DNA from: an uncultured Prochlorococcus sp.
GTDB taxonomy: Bacteria; Cyanobacteriota; Cyanobacteriia; PCC-6307; Cyanobiaceae
DNA: 64,000 bases
Assembly: GCA_902612005.1 (NCBI GenBank)
Contig: CACMCA010000007.1
Coordinates: forward strand, 1-64,000
Direction: 5' to 3'
Below are positions 37,678-48,540 of the stretch, in pieces; within the stretch, counting starts at the first letter, position 1; the number at the start of each line of letters is the position of its first letter. Below the pieces are notes generated by a model. It was not told the DNA's origin and made no database searches. It saw only the letters and a program-made list of their open reading frames with translations. Both the position numbers and the translations under genes were made by a program.

Positions 37678-38472
37678 TCAAATTAACAAGTCAAATTTAA
37701 ACAAATCTTCAGCATTCTTAGATGACTCTCTAGCAATTGTAATTAATTCAGTGGATCGTAAATCTGCCATAAAATTGGCAACATTTTCAACAAATGCAGG
37801 TTCATTTCTTTTACCCCTGTGAGGGACAGGAGCTAAAAATGGTGAGTCAGTTTCAATTAGGTATTTATCATTTGGAACTATTTTGGCACACTCATGAATT
37901 TCATATGCCTTGGGAAAAGTTACTATTCCACTAAAACTTATATAAAATCCAAGATCCAAGAATTGCTTCATTTCTTTTGGGGTTCCTGTCCAACAATGCA
38001 GTACACCATTAGGACATTTTCCTTTTTTAGAGAGATCACTACATATCTCAATCATTTCATTTGCAGCATCCCTGCAATGGATAATTACAGGTAATTCAAG
38101 TTCATAAGCTAATTCCATTTGCGGAATAAGCGCTTCAATTTGCTGAGTTTTATTATCATTTTTAAAAAAATCCAAGCCTAATTCCCCAATGGCTACGACT
38201 CTTCTATCTTCTTTTGCTGCTTTTCTTAAAAGAGATTGTGAGCTTTCTTCCCATTTATTTGCTTCTAGCGGATGCAAACCAACTGAATAGAAAATTTCAG
38301 TAAATAAATGAGATATTTTTTTCAACTTTGGGATTTCTGTTAATTCACAACAAGCATGAACTAATTTTTTTATACCTTTAGCACGTGATCTTAGAACAAC
38401 ATCTTCAAGATCTTTTTCGAAATTTTCAAATATTAAATGACAGTGGGAGTCTATGAGTTCGATATCGCTCAT
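37678..38472 (-). CDS. tatD: TatD family metal-dependent deoxyribonuclease
   Basis: 264 residues, TIM-barrel amidohydrolase fold. The family metal-ligand motifs are present: DSHCHL near the N-terminus, GELGLDFFK, PVIIHCRDA and LIETDSPFLAP. TatD proteins degrade DNA or act in quality control; the Tat-export link implied by the name is historical. It follows rpsT after 16 bases and precedes rpoB on the same strand, but the 237-base gap before rpoB suggests separate promoters. Confidence 0.93.
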   Translation of the reverse strand: MSDIELIDSHCHLIFENFEKDLEDVVLRSRAKGIKKLVHACCELTEIPKLKKISHLFTEIFYSVGLHPLEANKWEESSQSLLRKAAKEDRRVVAIGELGLDFFKNDNKTQQIEALIPQMELAYELELPVIIHCRDAANEMIEICSDLSKKGKCPNGVLHCWTGTPKEMKQFLDLGFYISFSGIVTFPKAYEIHECAKIVPNDKYLIETDSPFLAPVPHRGKRNEPAFVENVANFMADLRSTELITIARESSKNAEDLFKFDLLI

Positions 38473-38488
38473 AATTTTGATCTACCTT

Positions 38489-38782
38489 TTACTTGCTGGT
38501 AAGCGTGGTTTTTACAAAATTGTTGATTTTTGATTTTTTATTAGCACCGTTATTCTTGTGAAGAACATTTTTTTTAACTGCCCTATCAATTAAGCTAAAA
38601 GCTTTGTTAAGACTTGTTTTTACTAAATTTTTATTATCTTCGTTAGGGTTTTTTTTATATTTTTCACAATTCTCTAAGGTTTTTTTGGTTAAAGTCCTAA
38701 CAGTAGATTTATAAGACTTATTTATCAAACGATTTCTTTCGGCAATTTGTATTCTCTTTTTTGCTGATTTGTTATTGGCCAC
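38489..38782 (-). CDS. rpsT: 30S ribosomal protein S20
   Basis: 97 residues, very lysine-rich and helical. The start ANNKSAKKRIQIAERNRL and the core SFSLIDRAVKKNVLHKNNGANKKSK-like region, here FSLIDRAVKKNVLHKNN, are diagnostic for S20, which binds the 5' domain of 16S rRNA. It is transcribed away from hisD across a 121-base gap and toward tatD. Confidence 0.95.
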   Translation of the reverse strand: MANNKSAKKRIQIAERNRLINKSYKSTVRTLTKKTLENCEKYKKNPNEDNKNLVKTSLNKAFSLIDRAVKKNVLHKNNGANKKSKINNFVKTTLTSK

Positions 38783-38903
38783 AGAGGGTACATAAATAGA
38801 AGAATATCATCATAACAAATAAATCGACTTCTAATCAATCATATATAATTTAGATAGTTATTAAATTGGGTTTTGAGCCTTTAAATTTGAAAAAATTAAT
38901 CAT

Positions 38904-40190
38904 ATGAAGATCATAAATAATAAAAAAGAAGCTATTGATGAATTAGAAAGAATTTCTACTCGAACTAATTCAGAAAATAATTATAAGATAAGAACGATTG
39001 TTGAAGAAATTCTTCGAGAAGTAAAAATTTCTGGAGATATAGCAGTAGAAAAATACACAAAAAAATTTGATGGTTTCTATCCTGACCCTATGCAAGTGAG
39101 TGCAGAGCAAATAAAGAATGCATGGGATAAAATTGATAACAATTTGAGGCGCTCACTTGAAGTTGCTCATAAAAGAATTCAAAAATTCCATGAAAAAGAA
39201 ATTCCTCAATCTTTCTCCATAGAAGGTGAATATGGTGATATAGTCCAAAGAAGATGGAGACCAGTTAAAAATGCAGGCATTTATATTCCTGGAGGTAGAG
39301 CGGCTTATCCAAGTACTGTTTTAATGAATGCAATACCTGCGAAAGTAGCAGGAGTAGAAGAAATTATAATGGTATCTCCTGGAAATAAAGAAGGGGAAAT
39401 AAACAAGACTGTTCTAGCTGCAGCTCACTTATCAGGGATCAATAAAGTATTTAGAATTGGAGGAGCTCAAGCAATTGGCGCTTTAGCATTTGGAACAAAT
39501 CAAATCAATAAAGTTGATGTTATTTCAGGTCCAGGGAATATCTATGTTACAACTGCGAAAAAGCTCATTTATGGCTCTACTGGGATTGATTCTTTAGCTG
39601 GTCCAAGTGAAATATTAATCATTGCAGATGAAACAGCTCAAAGCACTCATATAGTATCTGATCTACTAGCTCAAGCAGAACATGATCCCTTAGCCTCATC
39701 AATACTTCTAACTACGTCAAAGAACCAGGCAGAAGAAGTTTTAGAAGAACTTTTTAAAAAAATAGATGATCATCCAAGAAAAGAAATTTGCATGCAATCA
39801 ATAAAAAATTGGGGGTTAATTGTGATTTGCGAGAATTATGAATCATGTATTGAACTGAGCAATAAATTTGCCCCTGAACACCTAGAAATTCTTACTATAG
39901 ATTCAAAAAAAATTCTTGCAGGTATAGAGAATGCAGGAGCTATATTTTTAGGTAAATGGACCCCAGAAGCTGTTGGAGATTATCTTGCTGGACCAAATCA
40001 TACTTTACCCACATCAGGAAATTCTAGATTTAGCGGTTCTTTGGGTGTTGAAACATTTATGAAAAATACATCAATAATAGAATTTAACAAAGAAAGTTTA
40101 AAAATTAATAGCCTTGATATTATTAATCTTGCTAAAAGTGAAGGCTTACATAGCCACGCTAAATCAGTACAAATAAGATTTGAAGATTAG
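38904..40190 (+). CDS. hisD: Histidinol dehydrogenase
   Basis: Two-step NAD-dependent oxidation of L-histidinol to histidine. 428 residues. The signature region [16 protein letters not shown] and the zinc-ligand segments LLAQAEHDP and [15 protein letters not shown] are present, as is [15 protein letters not shown] at the substrate end. It stands alone, not in a his operon, as is usual in cyanobacteria. The 3' end overlaps the convergent rpiA by four bases. Confidence 0.96.
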   Translation: MKIINNKKEAIDELERISTRTNSENNYKIRTIVEEILREVKISGDIAVEKYTKKFDGFYPDPMQVSAEQIKNAWDKIDNNLRRSLEVAHKRIQKFHEKEIPQSFSIEGEYGDIVQRRWRPVKNAGIYIPGGRAAYPSTVLMNAIPAKVAGVEEIIMVSPGNKEGEINKTVLAAAHLSGINKVFRIGGAQAIGALAFGTNQINKVDVISGPGNIYVTTAKKLIYGSTGIDSLAGPSEILIIADETAQSTHIVSDLLAQAEHDPLASSILLTTSKNQAEEVLEELFKKIDDHPRKEICMQSIKNWGLIVICENYESCIELSNKFAPEHLEILTIDSKKILAGIENAGAIFLGKWTPEAVGDYLAGPNHTLPTSGNSRFSGSLGVETFMKNTSIIEFNKESLKINSLDIINLAKSEGLHSHAKSVQIRFED

Positions 40191-40900
40191 CTTGACCTAG
40201 TGAGTGAATTAACCATTGGGGTGTTGTTTTCAATTTTACCAACTAATACTTTGTCTGTAAGATCAACGAATAATCCATTTTCTAATACTCCAGGAATATT
40301 ATTAATCTTCATTTCAATTTCTTTTGGATTCTTAATACCATTATTAAATAATACATCTAGGATGAGGTTTCCTTGGTCAGTAACAACTGGGCCAGCTTTT
40401 TTAGTAGCCATTCTTAAAGAAGAATTGCCATTCATTTCAGAAATCACATCCTGAACTTGATTCCAAGCATTTGGAAGAACTTCCACAGGTAAAGGAAAAG
40501 ATTGATTTAGATTTTGTACAAGTTTAGTTTCATCAACAACAATCAACAATTGATCAGCTTTAGATGCCACTAACTTTTCTCTAACATGGCATGCTCCCCC
40601 TCCTTTAATTAACTGAAATCCTGGGTCAACTTCATCTGCTCCATCAATAGCTAAATCAATTTGAGATACAGAAGATAAATCGATTAGCGGGATATCCAGT
40701 TCAAGAGCTAAAACTTCTGATTGAAAAGAAGTTGCAACACCTCTTATGTTTTTAAGTTTTCCAAGGCGAATTTCATCGGCAAGGCTTTTTATCATTAACG
40801 CAGCTGTAGATCCAGATCCTAATCCGAGAATCATGTCATTCTTTACTTCCCTTATTGCTGCATCAGCAACTACTTGTTTCATTTGAGTTTGTGAATCCAA
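40187..40900 (-). CDS. rpiA: Ribose-5-phosphate isomerase A
   Basis: Interconverts ribose 5-phosphate and ribulose 5-phosphate in the Calvin cycle and pentose phosphate pathway. 237 residues. Phosphate-binding motif [13 protein letters not shown] at 25-37, [12 protein letters not shown] for substrate and catalytic Asp, and [14 protein letters not shown] with the catalytic Glu and Lys. It lies 47 bases downstream of the HtrA-type protease gene on the same strand. Confidence 0.96.
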   Translation of the reverse strand: MDSQTQMKQVVADAAIREVKNDMILGLGSGSTAALMIKSLADEIRLGKLKNIRGVATSFQSEVLALELDIPLIDLSSVSQIDLAIDGADEVDPGFQLIKGGGACHVREKLVASKADQLLIVVDETKLVQNLNQSFPLPVEVLPNAWNQVQDVISEMNGNSSLRMATKKAGPVVTDQGNLILDVLFNNGIKNPKEIEMKINNIPGVLENGLFVDLTDKVLVGKIENNTPMVNSLTRSS

Positions 40901-40947
40901 AATCTTTTTCTCTAATGGTTATAGATTATTAAATTTCAATGGGTGAT

Positions 40948-42078
<1,131 letters not shown>

Positions 42079-42234
42079 TTAACTAATAGTTCTTGACTTC
42101 ATTTAGTAAATCTAGTTGAAGAAATATATTATTGTTGTTTTTTTGTTTACATCCAGAAAATACAAATTTTTAAATTTTTCCATATAAAAATCTTATTTAT
42201 GTGTGAAAATAAATTTAAATGAATTTATAAAAAT

Positions 42235-42702
42235 TTGAATATAGAAAAAAAAAGTAAACTAGAAAATTTATTAGAAAAAGTTGCTAATGAACAGGATTTA
42301 GAAATCTGTGGTTTGACTGTACAGACTAATTTAAAACCTATTGTTATTGAAATAATAATAAAAAAAATTAATGGAGATGACGTTTCCTTAGATGATTGTG
42401 CTCTATTTAATACCCCAGCATCTAACGAAATAGAAAAATCAAATCTTTTAAATTGTTCATATGTGTTAGAAATTAGTAGTCAAGGGGTCAGTGATGAATT
42501 AACCTCAGAAAGAGACTTCAAAACTTTTAAGGGTTTTCCAGTTAATGTTGAGTTAAACCAAAAGAATTCAAAAATAAAATTCCTGAATGGTTTACTTTAT
42601 GAAAAGTCTAATGATTATTTAGCCATTAACATTAAAGGTAAGATAAAGAAAATCCCTTTCGATGAAGTATTAAAAATTAGTCTTTGTACCTTAAAAGATT
42701 AA
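42235..42702 (+). CDS. rimP: Ribosome maturation factor RimP
   Basis: 155 residues. The RimP pattern is visible: [21 protein letters not shown] at the N-terminus, [18 protein letters not shown], and [20 protein letters not shown], equivalent to the canonical YxLEVSSPGxxRxL segment; the usual SPG is SQG here. RimP assists 30S assembly. The start is TTG at 42235; the only nearby upstream ATG runs into a stop. It leads the rimP-nusA-ylxR-infB operon. Confidence 0.9.
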   Translation: MNIEKKSKLENLLEKVANEQDLEICGLTVQTNLKPIVIEIIIKKINGDDVSLDDCALFNTPASNEIEKSNLLNCSYVLEISSQGVSDELTSERDFKTFKGFPVNVELNQKNSKIKFLNGLLYEKSNDYLAINIKGKIKKIPFDEVLKISLCTLKD

Positions 42703-42738
42703 TTATTTTTCAACCATTATTCAATTTTCCCATCATAG

Positions 42739-44142
42739 ATGGCATTAGTTACTCTCCCAGGTTTAAACAATCTTATTGAAGACATTAGTGAGGAAAAAAA
42801 GTTACCTCCTAATATCGTTGAAGCGGCCTTGCGCGAGGCTTTGTTAAAGGGATACGAAAAATATAGAAGAACTTTTTACATCGGAATTAACGAAGATCCA
42901 TTTGACGAAGAATACTTTAGTAATTTTGATGTTGGACTAGATCTAGATGAAGAAGGTTATAGGATATTATCTAGTAAAATTATCGTTGAAGAAGTTGAAA
43001 GCGAAGATCATCAAATATCTTTATTAGAAGTTAAACAAGTTGCTGATGATGCTCAAATAGGTGACACAGTTGTATTAGACGTCACTCCTGAAAAAGAGGA
43101 TTTTGGGCGAATGGCTGCTTCAACAACAAAGCAAGTTTTAGCGCAAAAATTAAGGGATCAACAAAGAAAAATGATCCAAGAAGAATTTGCAGATTTGGAA
43201 GATCCTGTTTTAACTGCAAGGGTTATCAGATTTGAAAGACAATCGGTAATTATGGGAGTTAGTTCCGGAATCGGCAGACCTGAGGTTGAAGCAGAACTTC
43301 CCAAGAGAGACCAATTACCAAATGACAACTATAGAGCAAATGCAACTTTCAAGGTATTTTTGAAAGAAGTTAGCGAAATAGCTAGAAAAGGGCCTCAACT
43401 TTTTGTAAGTAGAGCTAATGCTGGTTTAGTTGTTTATTTATTTGAAAATGAAGTGCCGGAAATTCAAGAGGGTACAGTAAAAATTGTTGCTGTTTCAAGA
43501 GAAGCGAATCCTCCTTCAAGAGCTGTTGGACCAAGAACAAAAGTAGCTGTTGATAGCGTCGAACAAGAAGTTGACCCTGTAGGTGCCTGTATTGGAGCGA
43601 GAGGAGCAAGAATCCAACAAGTAGTGAATGAGTTAAGAGGAGAAAAAATTGATGTTATTAAATGGTCATCTGACCCAATACAGTATATTTTAAACTCTTT
43701 AAGTCCTGCGAAAGTAGATCTCGTGAGACTTGTTGACCCAGAAGGTCAACACGCACACGTACTAGTACCTCCTGAACAATTGAGTCTCGCAATTGGTAGA
43801 GAAGGACAAAATGTAAGACTTGCAGCAAGATTAACTGGTTGGAAGATTGATGTTAAAAACTCACATGAATACGATCAGGAAGCAGAAGATGCTGCAGTCT
43901 CTGAATTAATCATTCAAAGAGAAAATGAAGAGAATCTCCAGCGAGAAGCTGAGCTTAGATTAGAAGCGGAACAAGCTGAGCGTGCTGCGGAAGATGCTAG
44001 ATTAAGAGAGCTTTATCCCCTTCCTGAAGATGCTGAAGAATATGGACAAGAAACATATGAAGAAGAGACCTTCTCAGATAGTGATCAATTAGAGACAGTT
44101 CAAGATGGTGAAATTTCCGCCAAAGAGGAGAGAAAAAGGTGA
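42739..44142 (+). CDS. nusA: Transcription termination/antitermination factor NusA
   Basis: 467 residues. N-terminal RNA polymerase-binding domain ([15 protein letters not shown]), an S1 domain around 135-200, and two KH domains with [22 protein letters not shown] and [21 protein letters not shown]. The acidic C-terminal tail ([17 protein letters not shown]) lacks the two repeats of E. coli NusA, as is usual in cyanobacteria. It overlaps ylxR by four bases. Confidence 0.96.
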   Translation: MALVTLPGLNNLIEDISEEKKLPPNIVEAALREALLKGYEKYRRTFYIGINEDPFDEEYFSNFDVGLDLDEEGYRILSSKIIVEEVESEDHQISLLEVKQVADDAQIGDTVVLDVTPEKEDFGRMAASTTKQVLAQKLRDQQRKMIQEEFADLEDPVLTARVIRFERQSVIMGVSSGIGRPEVEAELPKRDQLPNDNYRANATFKVFLKEVSEIARKGPQLFVSRANAGLVVYLFENEVPEIQEGTVKIVAVSREANPPSRAVGPRTKVAVDSVEQEVDPVGACIGARGARIQQVVNELRGEKIDVIKWSSDPIQYILNSLSPAKVDLVRLVDPEGQHAHVLVPPEQLSLAIGREGQNVRLAARLTGWKIDVKNSHEYDQEAEDAAVSELIIQRENEENLQREAELRLEAEQAERAAEDARLRELYPLPEDAEEYGQETYEEETFSDSDQLETVQDGEISAKEERKR

Positions 44143-44420
44143 TACGACAAAACCCTGTTATGCGTATATGTATTTCATGCAGAAAAACATATGACAGGAA
44201 ACATCTTATAAAGATTACTAAAGATCATAAGCGAGGTATTATGTTTCATAATGGGATGGGGCGATCAGCCTACATTTGCAATTCAAAAAAATGTTACTCA
44301 GATTCAAAGATAAAAAAAAAGCTTCAAAAAGCTTTAAAAATATCTTTAGAACCTGAATTTATTGATATTTTTCAAAAAGAAATTACAAGCTGCAATGACT
44401 ATCCCAATAAGAGAATATAA
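44139..44420 (+). CDS. ylxR: YlxR family protein (DUF448)
   Basis: 93 residues, basic. MRICISCRKTYDRKHLIKI and the second segment GRSAYICNSKKCYSDSKIKKKL fit the YlxR fold, a small RNA-binding protein found between nusA and infB in many bacteria. The frame starts with GTG overlapping the nusA stop (GTGA); an ATG at 44160 is an alternative that would leave the conserved region intact. Confidence 0.9.
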   Translation: MIRQNPVMRICISCRKTYDRKHLIKITKDHKRGIMFHNGMGRSAYICNSKKCYSDSKIKKKLQKALKISLEPEFIDIFQKEITSCNDYPNKRI

Positions 44421-44468
44421 TTAAATTAAATCCTCTTTAATTTTCAAAAAGAGTACAAATCAGATTAA

Positions 44469-47400
44469 ATGACTATCAGCGATAAAATCAGAATTTACGA
44501 ACTTTCCAGAGACTTAAATCTGGACAATAAAGATATATTGGATGCCGCTCAACAATTATCAATTTCAGTAAAAAGTCATAGCAGTTCAATTAGTACAGAG
44601 GAAGCAAAGAAAATAAAAAATCTTATTAATAAAAAAAATTCAGATAAAAAAATACTTACTATCAAGAAACCTTCAATTAAAAAAGATAATTATAAACAAA
44701 ACAAAGAAGATGAATCTTCTGTTATCTCCTCTATGAAAGGTAAGCCTCTTAAAGATAATTCAAACAAAAAGCCATTGTTAATAAAACCTCTTAACAAACC
44801 TGAGAGTCTAAAAATAATTTCAAATCAACCTAAAAATCTGAGAAATCAAAATATAAATAGTAAAACTTCACAAAATCTCAACCAAAATAAAACAACTTTA
44901 CGAAATAACACAACCCCACCTGTTAAAAGCCCTTCAAAACCCCCTATTCAACTAATTGCTAAGCCTAAAAATATTAGTAATAATTCTAAATCTAATGAAT
45001 CTTCCCAGAACATATCTAGTTCAGGAGAAAGAAGACAAATATTAAACAAACCTGACCAAAATGCCAACAAATCTAAAACAAAAAATATTAATAATAGAAT
45101 GTCCCCTCCTGAGCTCGTAGGAGCTCCGATAAGAAGAGACGGACCCAATCAGCAAAATAATAAGCAAAACATTTCTTTCAAACAAACTTTCCCCAACAGA
45201 CCTGGAACGCCCAACAGACCTGGAACGCCCAACAGACCTGGCATGCCCAACAGACCTGGCACTCCCAACAGACCTGGCATGCCCAATAGGCCTGAATTAA
45301 GAAACAAACCATCAGATCAAGGCAGACTTGGATCTTTCAACAGACAAGGTAATACAAATAAGCCTGGCACTCCCAACAGACCTGGCATGCCCAATAGGCC
45401 TGGATTTAGAAACAAACCATCAGATCAAGGCAGACCTGGATCTTTCAACAGACAAGGTAATACAAATAAGCCTGGCGCTCCCAACAGACCTGGCATGCCC
45501 AATAGGCCTGGAACTAAATTCACTGGTCAAAGATCACCTGGAATTAGAAAGCCAGTATCACCTAATGAACTCTTACAACTTCAAAAAACCAACAAATCTG
45601 ATAAAGAGAAGCCAGTTTTAAAGAATAACGAAAAACAAAATATTGAGTCAGCTAAACAAAAGGCGAAAGCTCCAAATAGTCGTCCACATACTCCCCCTAA
45701 TTCAAAAAAACCACCCAATAGAGCATTTTCAAATAGTTCTAAAAAACCAGGAAAGACAGACTGGGATGATAGCGCAAAACTTGAAGCATTAAGAAGCAAA
45801 AATCCCCAAAAACAAAGACAGAAGGTTCATATTATCGGAGAGAATGATGATTCATTAACATCTGAAACTAGTGGATATTCTGGTGAAAAAATTTCAATCT
45901 TATCAGCTAGTTTGGCGCGTCCAAAGAAAGAAAAGTCTGATGAGTCCAAATCTCAGAAAAATATAAAACAATTTAAAAAGAAGAAAAAAGAGACTACTAG
46001 GCAAAGACAGAAAAGAAGAGCTATGGAGTTAAAGGCTGCTAAAGAAGCCAAACAAGTAAGGCCTGAAATGATAATAGTGCCCGAAGATAATTTAACAGTT
46101 CAAGAATTAGCTGATAAATTAAGTCTTGAAAGTTCTGAAATAATCAAATCTCTTTTTTTTAAAGGGATAACTGCAACTGTTACTCAATCACTAGACTTGG
46201 CAACTATTGAAACAGTAGCAGAAGAATTTGGAGTACCTGTTTTGCAAGATGATATCCAAGAAGCAGCCAAGAAAACAGTAGATATGATTGAATCTGAAGA
46301 TATTGATAATCTCATAAGAAGACCACCTGTTATTACAGTGATGGGTCATGTAGATCATGGAAAAACAAGTCTTTTAGATTCCATCAGAGAATCAAGAGTA
46401 GCTTCGGGGGAAGCAGGGGGCATCACTCAGCATATAGGTGCTTATCAAGTTGAATTTGAACATGAATCAAAAAATAAAAAATTAACTTTTCTTGATACCC
46501 CTGGTCACGAAGCCTTTACTGCAATGAGAGCAAGGGGTACAAAGGTTACTGATGTAGCAGTTCTTGTAGTTGCTGCAGATGATGGTTGTAGACCTCAAAC
46601 ACTAGAGGCTATCAGTCATGCAAGAGCGGCAAAAGTACCTATTGTTGTTGCAATAAATAAAATTGACAAAGAAGGGGCATCTCCAGACAGAGTAAAGCAG
46701 GAACTTTCAGAAAAAGATTTAATTGCTGAAGATTGGGGAGGAGATACAGTAATGGTTCCAGTAAGTGCTATCAAAAAACAAAATATTGATAAATTGCTCG
46801 AAATGATTCTATTAGTTTCTGAAGTAGAAGATCTACAAGCTAACCCTGATAGATTTGCAAAAGGTACTGTTATTGAAGCCCACCTAGACAAAGCCAAAGG
46901 GCCTGTGGCTACTTTGTTAGTACAAAATGGAACCTTAAAATCTGGAGATGTTTTAGCTGCTGGTTCAGTCCTTGGGAAAATTAGAGCAATGGTTGATGAA
47001 CATGGTAACCGAATCAAAGAAGCAGGACCATCATTCCCAGTGGAAGCGCTAGGATTCAGTGAAGTTCCCACTGCAGGAGATGAATTCGAAGTCTATCCTG
47101 ATGAGAAAACTGCCCGAGCCATTGTAGGAGAAAGGGCAACAGATGCTAGAGCAACAAAATTAGCTCAGCAAATGGCTTCTAGAAGAGTCAGCTTATCATC
47201 TTTATCAACTCAAGCAAATGATGGAGAACTAAAGGAATTAAACTTAATTCTCAAAGCAGATGTTCAAGGTAGTGTTGAAGCGATATTGGGATCACTAGAA
47301 CAGTTACCAAAAAATGAAGTTCAGGTTAGAGTTCTACTTTCTGCTCCTGGAGAAATAACTGAGACAGATATAGATCTAGCTGCTGCATCTGGGTCAGTAA

Positions 47401-47846
47401 TAATTGGATTTAATACCTCGTTGGCTTCTGGTGCAAAGAGAGCAGCAGATGCTAATGAAGTTGATATAAGAGAATATGAAGTAATCTATAAACTCTTAGA
47501 AGATATTCAGTCGGCTATGGAAGGTCTACTTGAACCCGATCTTGTCGAAGAATCATTAGGAAAAGCTGAAGTTAGAGCAACTTTCGCAGTCGGTAAAGGA
47601 GCTATTGCAGGCTGTTATATACAAACTGGGAAATTACAAAGGAATTGTTCACTGAGAGTTGTCAGATCAGATAAAGTAATATTTGAGGGTAATTTAGACT
47701 CTCTAAAAAGAGCTAAAGATGATGTAAAAGAAGTAAATACAGGATTTGAATGTGGAGTTGGTTGCGATAAATTCTCTTCATGGATTGAAGGAGATGTAAT
47801 TGAAGCATTCAAATTTGTCACTAAAAAGAGGACGTTATCACAATAA
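44469..47846 (+). CDS. infB: Translation initiation factor IF-2
   Basis: 1125 residues. The GTPase domain begins at [12 protein letters not shown] (G626 onward), followed by [15 protein letters not shown] and the NKID specificity motif; domains II to IV follow, with the C-terminal initiator-tRNA-binding region near [21 protein letters not shown]. The N-terminal ~500 residues are low complexity, Lys/Asn/Pro rich, with a tandem repeat at 45192-45509. IF-2N segments are seen at the N-terminus and before the G domain. It is the last gene of the operon. Confidence 0.97.
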   Translation: MTISDKIRIYELSRDLNLDNKDILDAAQQLSISVKSHSSSISTEEAKKIKNLINKKNSDKKILTIKKPSIKKDNYKQNKEDESSVISSMKGKPLKDNSNKKPLLIKPLNKPESLKIISNQPKNLRNQNINSKTSQNLNQNKTTLRNNTTPPVKSPSKPPIQLIAKPKNISNNSKSNESSQNISSSGERRQILNKPDQNANKSKTKNINNRMSPPELVGAPIRRDGPNQQNNKQNISFKQTFPNRPGTPNRPGTPNRPGMPNRPGTPNRPGMPNRPELRNKPSDQGRLGSFNRQGNTNKPGTPNRPGMPNRPGFRNKPSDQGRPGSFNRQGNTNKPGAPNRPGMPNRPGTKFTGQRSPGIRKPVSPNELLQLQKTNKSDKEKPVLKNNEKQNIESAKQKAKAPNSRPHTPPNSKKPPNRAFSNSSKKPGKTDWDDSAKLEALRSKNPQKQRQKVHIIGENDDSLTSETSGYSGEKISILSASLARPKKEKSDESKSQKNIKQFKKKKKETTRQRQKRRAMELKAAKEAKQVRPEMIIVPEDNLTVQELADKLSLESSEIIKSLFFKGITATVTQSLDLATIETVAEEFGVPVLQDDIQEAAKKTVDMIESEDIDNLIRRPPVITVMGHVDHGKTSLLDSIRESRVASGEAGGITQHIGAYQVEFEHESKNKKLTFLDTPGHEAFTAMRARGTKVTDVAVLVVAADDGCRPQTLEAISHARAAKVPIVVAINKIDKEGASPDRVKQELSEKDLIAEDWGGDTVMVPVSAIKKQNIDKLLEMILLVSEVEDLQANPDRFAKGTVIEAHLDKAKGPVATLLVQNGTLKSGDVLAAGSVLGKIRAMVDEHGNRIKEAGPSFPVEALGFSEVPTAGDEFEVYPDEKTARAIVGERATDARATKLAQQMASRRVSLSSLSTQANDGELKELNLILKADVQGSVEAILGSLEQLPKNEVQVRVLLSAPGEITETDIDLAAASGSVIIGFNTSLASGAKRAADANEVDIREYEVIYKLLEDIQSAMEGLLEPDLVEESLGKAEVRATFAVGKGAIAGCYIQTGKLQRNCSLRVVRSDKVIFEGNLDSLKRAKDDVKEVNTGFECGVGCDKFSSWIEGDVIEAFKFVTKKRTLSQ
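45192..45509 (+). repeat. Tandem repeat array within infB
   Basis: Five 18-bp units (CCCAACAGACCTGG plus ACG, ATG or ACT, encoding P-N-R-P-G-T/M) run from 45192 to 45281, followed by a degenerate 12-base part unit. Then come two 108-bp units at 45294-45401 and 45402-45509, each encoding 36 residues such as [18 protein letters not shown], which differ at only a few bases. The near identity of the two long units indicates recent duplication. The array keeps frame, since both unit lengths are multiples of three. Confidence 0.93.
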
Positions 47847-47862
47847 TTAAACACCTAGATTA

Positions 47863-48111
47863 TTAATCTTTATTTTTGTCGAGAATTAATAAAGTAGGAA
47901 ATATTATACAAGCACCCAATTGTATGAGAAGATTATTTTGCTGTAATTCTGTTCCACTTGCAATTCTGGAAAGCATTATTAGAAGTCCCAAAAATGCAGA
48001 ACCGCTAAAAGCTATCCACAATATTCTTCTCAATCCCTTGAAAGGAGCTTGGGATTCCTTTAATAATTTCTTTTTTAATTCAGGATCTATTTTTGACATA
48101 AATTCTTTCAA
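47863..48111 (-). CDS. DUF3493 family membrane protein
   Basis: 82 residues, or 78 from an internal ATG at 48099. A basic, helical N-terminus (PELKKKLLKESQAPFKGLRR) leads into two membrane helices (about 29-48 and 62-77). This matches the small cyanobacterial DUF3493 proteins, which are related to a domain of plant LPA1-type photosystem II assembly factors. A role in photosystem assembly is therefore possible but unproven. It is convergent with infB after 16 bases. Confidence 0.78.
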   Translation of the reverse strand: MKEFMSKIDPELKKKLLKESQAPFKGLRRILWIAFSGSAFLGLLIMLSRIASGTELQQNNLLIQLGACIIFPTLLILDKNKD

Positions 48112-48153
48112 TTATAAAATTAAGTCTATATGAAAAATTCAATATTTAATATT

Positions 48154-48225
48154 GCCGGTATAGCTCAGCGGTAGAGCAACTGTCTCGTAAACAGTAGGCC
48201 ATTGGTTCAATTCCAATTATCGGCA
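48154..48225 (+). tRNA. trnT: tRNA-Thr (anticodon CGU)
   Basis: 72 bases folding as a complete cloverleaf. Acceptor GCCGGTA pairs with TATCGGC (one G-U). D stem GCTC/GAGC. Anticodon stem ACTGT/ACAGT closes a 7-base loop CTCGTAA, giving anticodon CGT for codon ACG. T stem ATTGG/CCAAT closes the loop TTCAATT. The discriminator is A; the CCA end is not encoded. Confidence 0.96.
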
Positions 48226-48540
48226 CTTTAAAAACAAATTAAAAATAATATTATTAATAGAATTTTAAAATTTAGATAACTTTTTAATTCATTTGTTTTT
48301 ATCCCTCACATTTTTTATTTTGGCATAAGAATTTATATTGTTTTTGATGAAGGTTTTTATGCGCTACAACCTAGAAAGGTAGATGGGTTAAACTTCTCAA
48401 ATAATGCTGGATTTATATGGGTTCTGAAATCTAAATTAAACAAAATTTTAGCGAGAATTTTCTTAGGATTTTTAATTTCTCCAAATTAGTAATAAAGTAG
48501 TTAGATTCTTAAAGAAAATAAATTCATTAAATTTCATGAC
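48226..48540. other. Intergenic region after tRNA-Thr, with a startless open frame
   Basis: 315 bases between the tRNA and the radical SAM gene. A frame at 48280-48489 (plus strand, 69 codons then TAG) is free of stops and contains no ATG, GTG or TTG; its product would include ALQPRKVDGLNFSNNAGF. It could be a decayed gene, a gene using an unusual start, or chance in AT-rich DNA. The AT-rich segment near 48490-48540 probably contains the promoter of the radical SAM gene. No hairpin terminator is clear. Confidence 0.4.

Noticed and set aside
45192-45509. Repeat array considered as a CRISPR or mobile repeat
   Set aside because: Units are contiguous without spacers and stay in frame with infB, so it is an intragenic tandem repeat.
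45328-45621. A 97-codon plus-strand frame across the infB repeats
   Set aside because: Its repeated peptide only reflects the 108-bp DNA repeat read in another frame; infB is the coding frame.
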